42,700 bases of DNA, taken from the NCBI GenBank assembly GCA_003551675.1, contig PUNG01000011.1:1-42700 (forward strand). Direction: 5' to 3'. The first letter of the stretch is position 1; every line of letters starts with the position of its first letter. Shown piece by piece: positions 38,951 to 42,700 of the stretch. The notes beneath the pieces are model-generated. The model did no database searches and was not told the origin of the DNA. It was given only the letters and a program-made list of their open reading frames with translations. The translations under genes and the position numbers were made by a program. The stretch comes from Thermoplasmata archaeon. GTDB lineage: Archaea; Thermoplasmatota; Thermoplasmata; Halarchaeoplasmatales; Halarchaeoplasmataceae.

Positions 38951-41900
38951 CTATATCTCTTCATCCTCATCGTACATCTGCTCTTCCTCGTACATCGGTT
39001 CTTCTTCCTCGTACATCGGTTCTTCTTCCTCGTACATCGGTTCTTCTTCCTCGTACTCTTCCTCGTATATCGGTTCTTCCTCGTCGGTAGTCTCCTTTTT
39101 CTGCATAGCTACAATGGCGATTATGACCGCGAGTATTGCCAGTATTATACCGACTAGCCCTAGGTTCCTCGCCATCCCTATATCGTCGTCCTGTTCTTCA
39201 TCTACCTTTTCTTGTTCTCTTTCGATCTCTGCTAGAACATCATCGATCTCATCTTCAGTCAGATAGTCTTCTAATGTAGCAATAAAGTTCTCACTTGTGA
39301 TGTAATCCTCCAGTAATTCATTGATCTCCGACTGGCTTAGATAAGGTGCTAAAGCTTCCGTAAGACCGGGGTAGTCTACATAATCTTCCAGTATGTTGTT
39401 GATCTCGGTCTCGGTCAGATAAGGTTCCAATGCCTCCGTTAAATCTTCGGTGGTGATGTAGGCTTCCAGTATGTTGTTTATCTCGGCCTCGGTCAGATAA
39501 GGTTCCAAAGCTTCCGTTAGATCTTCAAAGGAGACATAACCTTCAAGTATCTCATTTATCTCCGTCTCGGTCAGATAAGGTTCCAATGCCTCGATCAGAT
39601 CACCATGAGTGGCGTAGTCTTCCAGTATCTCGTTTATCTCCGCCTCGGTCAGGTAAGGTTCTAAAGCGCTTTCGATCATCTCATCCACATCGCTCTCACT
39701 CAGAACTACAGTCACGATAGTGGTATCCGAGGTGATACCTTGATAGGTAGCATTCACAGGAAAATGATCGGTTGTATCCTCTTTAAAGAGTCCGTATTCA
39801 TCCGTGTTATTCCATTCAAATTCTGAAGCATCTTCTAGTACGTTACCGTATCTGTCTGTAGCTTTAGCGGTAAAGTTTAGCTCTTCATCCACATATACGA
39901 CTATCTGATACTGGTATGGATATATCTCAACGTGCTCGATTTCAGCTATCCCTACCACGATATCTACAGAATCGCCTTCTATTGGATTAGAACCTACAGA
40001 GACGGTGTGTTCATCGTTCGCCGTTATGACCTCGTCTTCAGACACTACTGCTTCGTACTGACCATACTCGTCTAGTTCGATGATCTCTTCAAAGTAGACT
40101 TCGCCGTCGAATTCGGAAACTATCTCGAAGTTTTCGATCTCTTGGTCTTCAGCCGGGTTTCCATACTCGTCCCTGGCTTCGATCACTAATTCGAAGGATT
40201 CCCCTGCAGTTAGAGTATCAGGATACTCCACGATATGAAGACTGTCCGCATCACCCGGTTCTACTGTGACGGTGGTCGGCTCCGAGACTTCTCCGTCATA
40301 CTCGGCGGTGACCTCGTACTCTCCTGCGGTCTCCTGGTAAAATATCGCCAAGTTATTCTCTTCATCGAACGCATAAATGTTATCCCAATCAAAATCTGTC
40401 ACATCGTCCGTTATAAAGTTCTCATATTCGTCTTCAGCCTCTGCCGTGAAATTTAGTTCTTCTCCGGCTTCGATATATTGGTCATCATCAGGTACGATTG
40501 TAACTGAATACACATCAGCTGGCGTGACCGTTACCGTCGTAGGCTCCGAGACTTCCTCGTCATACTCGGCGGTAACGTCGTACTCTCCTACGGTCTCGTT
40601 GTAGAATATCGCTACGTTATTCTCTCCATCGATCTCGTGGATATTTTCCCACTCGAATTGGGTCACGTCATCGGTTATAAGTTGTCCCGCTTCGTCTATG
40701 GCTTCTGCAGTGAACTCCAATTCTTCTCCGGCTTCGACTTCCTGATCAGTTTCCGGATAGATGTTCACGTAGTCGATATGGGTCTCGGCGAAATTAGCTT
40801 CTATCTCATAATCATCGTTCATCTCGATGGTTGTTTCAGCTGCTGTTTTATCAGCGACCGTCTCGTTGTCACCAGTCCACTCTACAAAATGATAGTCTTC
40901 CTCGGAATCTGCAATGAGATCAACGACCTCTCCTTGCTCATACTCCTCGAAGGGTCCTTCTCCTGGTTCAGTCACGCTTCCGCCTTCCGTAGAAGTTATC
41001 GTTAAACTAACATACTCTTCAAAGAGAGCGTTGGTGATGGTCACGTCTTCTTCCATGGTGATAGTTATGTTCGCATCTTCCTCAGGTATACCTTCCCAGT
41101 CTGCGAAGTACCAATCTAGGTCTGCTTCCGCTGATAGATTAACATCTGTTCCCTGTTCGTAGTCCTCTGTAAATCCTGCAGATACTGGGACATCATCAAC
41201 GAAAACCGTTCCTTCTCCAGTGATATCATCTATCGTTAAAGTTGCGTACTCCTCAAAATGCGCTGTTATCTCCATATCATCTTCGATCATGAAAGTGATA
41301 TCTTCTTCCGTTCCTTCATAATCTCCGGTCCATTCCACGAAGTACCATCCCTCATCAGGGGTCGCTTCTACCGTTATTTCTTCTCCATGCATGTAGGTGT
41401 GAGTTCCTTCATGTGGATCTGTACTACCTTCTCCTTCGATGTTTATCGTGAGGTCATGTTCTCCCGTTATCGCGTACAAGTTGTTGTCACGGGAGCCGAA
41501 GTATATCGTACCGTCTGCACCGATAGCTGGAGAGGATCGTATCCTGCCGTCAGTATTAAAGCTCCATTTTTCCGTCCCATCTGGATTCACTGCATACAAG
41601 TCACCATCTTGATATTGCATATCGCCGAGATATATCGTGCCGTCTGCGCCGATGGCTGGTGAAGAGATCACTGCATCATCAGTTTCAAAGCTCCATATCT
41701 CTTCCCCATCATCAGGATCTATCGCGTATAAGTTATCATCACCGGCCCCAACGTATATAGTGCCGTCCTCACCGATAGCAGGCGAAGACTCCACTGAAGC
41801 CCCGGGTTCAAATCTCCATTCTTCTTCTCCGTTATCCGGGTTTATCGCAACTAGTGATTCCCCGCCAAAGTGTCCTAACCCGACATATATCGTGCCGTCT

Positions 41901-42553
41901 TCTCCTATGGCCGGCGAAGAATCGATCCTGACTTCATCTTCATCTGACTCGAACACCCATTCTTCATCTCCGTCTGAATCCACCGCATACAGGTTACCGC
42001 CCCAGGATCCAAAATATATAGTGCCATCCTCACCGATAGCAGGCGAAGACTCTACTCTTCCGGTTGCTTCATATGACCATTCTTCATCTCCATCAGAATC
42101 GAAGGCCCACAGCATGGCATTATTTGTAGAGGCAACATAAATCGTGCCGTCTTCTCCGATAACAGGCGAAGATATCACACCTGAGCCTGTATCGGCTCTC
42201 CATTCTATATCTCCGGTCTCTGCATCCACCGCGATCAGACATTCATCATGAAGATGATAAGACAGACCAACGTATATAGTGCCGTCTTCTCCAATAGCAG
42301 GTGAAGACTCAACATCACCGCCATCAAGGTGTACACTCCATTCTTCCGTTCCGTTTGGATTTATCGCATACAGATAACCATCGTTCGAACCAACGTATAT
42401 AGTGCCGTCTTCTCCAACAGCAGGCGAAGACAAAACATCACTATCTGTTTCAAAGCTCCATCTCATGGTTCCGTCAACGTGGCTCGTATCGTACGGACTT
42501 AGAGCCGTATTATTTCTACCACGGCCGAAGCTGGGCCACGGCGAATCCGCCAA
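38951..42553 (-). CDS. Giant beta-propeller surface protein with Ig-like domains and C-terminal membrane anchor
   Basis: An ORF of 1200 residues. Residues 1-370 hold eight PQQ-like propeller blades, each with SSPAIGEDGTIYVG. Residues about 370-590 hold three InlB-type repeats (for example EGWYFVEWTGDYEGTEEDIT). Residues about 590-985 are four Ig-like (Big-type) domains. Six 26-residue repeats (ALEPYLTEAEINEILEDY) are next, then one membrane helix (LGLVGIILAILAVIIAIVAM) and an acidic EEEPMYEEE tail. This is an outward-facing, C-terminally anchored protein. The TTG 42553 start has no ribosome site and no signal peptide. The frame stays open upstream to 42607, where a TAG separates it from a signal-peptide-like stretch, so the true start is probably farther right and the gene may be interrupted. 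Confidence 0.85.
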   Translation of the reverse strand: MADSPWPSFGRGRNNTALSPYDTSHVDGTMRWSFETDSDVLSSPAVGEDGTIYVGSNDGYLYAINPNGTEEWSVHLDGGDVESSPAIGEDGTIYVGLSYHLHDECLIAVDAETGDIEWRADTGSGVISSPVIGEDGTIYVASTNNAMLWAFDSDGDEEWSYEATGRVESSPAIGEDGTIYFGSWGGNLYAVDSDGDEEWVFESDEDEVRIDSSPAIGEDGTIYVGLGHFGGESLVAINPDNGEEEWRFEPGASVESSPAIGEDGTIYVGAGDDNLYAIDPDDGEEIWSFETDDAVISSPAIGADGTIYLGDMQYQDGDLYAVNPDGTEKWSFNTDGRIRSSPAIGADGTIYFGSRDNNLYAITGEHDLTINIEGEGSTDPHEGTHTYMHGEEITVEATPDEGWYFVEWTGDYEGTEEDITFMIEDDMEITAHFEEYATLTIDDITGEGTVFVDDVPVSAGFTEDYEQGTDVNLSAEADLDWYFADWEGIPEEDANITITMEEDVTITNALFEEYVSLTITSTEGGSVTEPGEGPFEEYEQGEVVDLIADSEEDYHFVEWTGDNETVADKTAAETTIEMNDDYEIEANFAETHIDYVNIYPETDQEVEAGEELEFTAEAIDEAGQLITDDVTQFEWENIHEIDGENNVAIFYNETVGEYDVTAEYDEEVSEPTTVTVTPADVYSVTIVPDDDQYIEAGEELNFTAEAEDEYENFITDDVTDFDWDNIYAFDEENNLAIFYQETAGEYEVTAEYDGEVSEPTTVTVEPGDADSLHIVEYPDTLTAGESFELVIEARDEYGNPAEDQEIENFEIVSEFDGEVYFEEIIELDEYGQYEAVVSEDEVITANDEHTVSVGSNPIEGDSVDIVVGIAEIEHVEIYPYQYQIVVYVDEELNFTAKATDRYGNVLEDASEFEWNNTDEYGLFKEDTTDHFPVNATYQGITSDTTIVTVVLSESDVDEMIESALEPYLTEAEINEILEDYATHGDLIEALEPYLTETEINEILEGYVSFEDLTEALEPYLTEAEINNILEAYITTEDLTEALEPYLTETEINNILEDYVDYPGLTEALAPYLSQSEINELLEDYITSENFIATLEDYLTEDEIDDVLAEIEREQEKVDEEQDDDIGMARNLGLVGIILAILAVIIAIVAMQKKETTDEEEPIYEEEYEEEEPMYEEEEPMYEEEEPMYEEEQMYDEDEEI
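39225..39675 (-). repeat. Six tandem 78-bp repeats (26 residues each) in the surface protein stalk
   Basis: The GGTCAGATAAGG-like block recurs at 39257, 39335, 39413, 39491, 39569 and 39647, exactly 78 bases apart. The repeats encode DLTEALEPYLTEAEINEILE-type helical pairs just before the membrane anchor. Confidence 0.85.
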
Positions 42554-42700
42554 TTGAGTCGGTTCATTTTCTTCATCATATAGCTTGTTACACGCTACAC
42601 TTTGATTCTAAGCAAGAGAAAATAGCAGGTAGAGAACTCTCAAAAGAGTGAAAAATCTTCGTATAATCTCCCTTATCTCTCTCCTAAGGTGATAAGACCC
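42554..42700 (-). pseudogene. 5' part of the surface protein gene with an in-frame TAG in its signal peptide
   Basis: In the same frame as the surface protein, 42554-42607 encodes NQSVACNKLYDEENEPTQ, directly continuous with the propeller start. TAG is at 42608-42610. Farther upstream the frame reads REIIRRFFTLLRVLYLLFSL-Ala, a basic stretch followed by a hydrophobic core, like a signal peptide. No ATG, GTG or TTG start is visible before the window edge except by extension beyond it. A nonsense mutation, a sequencing error, or an unusual start downstream are the options. Confidence 0.5.

Noticed and set aside
42608-42610. TAG read as pyrrolysine
   Set aside because: Several housekeeping genes in the window end in TAG and no Pyl gene is seen here; a nonsense change or error is simpler.

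Overview
The window is archaeal. It carries Rpo3 with ferredoxin-type clusters, archaeal-type ThrRS with its editing domain, eIF5A with the hypusine loop, an Sm-like protein, an S26B-type signal peptidase, FtsZ and a tRNA-Val with a bulge-helix-bulge intron. TATA boxes often sit about 25-35 bases before starts with little or no leader. The proteins are strongly acidic. A DUF835-like domain, STAND/TPR ATPases and modular helix-hairpin-helix (HhH) proteins suggest a euryarchaeon near Thermoplasmatota; that placement is inference. The PorGDAB and IorAB oxidoreductases and an M3 oligopeptidase suggest an anaerobic, peptide-using life style.

Layout. 1-520: end of a DEEGV-repeat gene, a broken transposase-like HTH remnant and two hairpins. 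519-3050 (minus): tRNA-Leu(GAG) and rps13-rps4-rps11-rpoD. 3179-4153 (minus): rlmE and an Sm-like gene. 4250-7977 (plus): a Cys-rich protein, a tail-anchored protein, thrS, and a coiled-coil/bactofilin-like/HhH protein. 7983-9674 (minus): a very long signal peptidase fusion. 9845-11788 (plus): a PAS-GAF sensor without a kinase. 11780-16782 (minus): two tandem paralogous ATPase-TPR proteins. 16845-20098 (minus): an unknown membrane protein, then glmM and a sugar nucleotidyltransferase. 20176-25586 (minus): porG-porD-porA-porB-iorA-iorB. 25733-28998 (plus): intron-containing tRNA-Val, pepF, eIF5A and speB. 29010-30095 (minus): ftsZ. 30235-31617 (plus): dihydrolipoamide dehydrogenase. 31631-33907 (minus): a zinc-ribbon/HhH/EEYEEP-repeat protein. 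34057-38896 (plus): a degenerate IleRS-like protein fused to HhH and DUF835-like domains, then panE. 38951 to the right end (minus): a giant beta-propeller surface protein.

The most striking item is the 1308-residue protein at 34057-37983. It keeps the whole IleRS scaffold, including zinc site, editing insertion and anticodon-binding domain. The HIGH motif, the GWDxHGLPVE block, the DQTRGWF block and the editing Asp are lost, and KMSKS is reduced to KDVKG. It looks like a synthetase converted to another role. Its HhH module also occurs in the divergently transcribed zinc-ribbon protein and in the bactofilin-like protein, so a lineage-specific family of HhH scaffold proteins is possible. A second oddity is an in-frame TAG inside what looks like the signal peptide of the giant surface protein.
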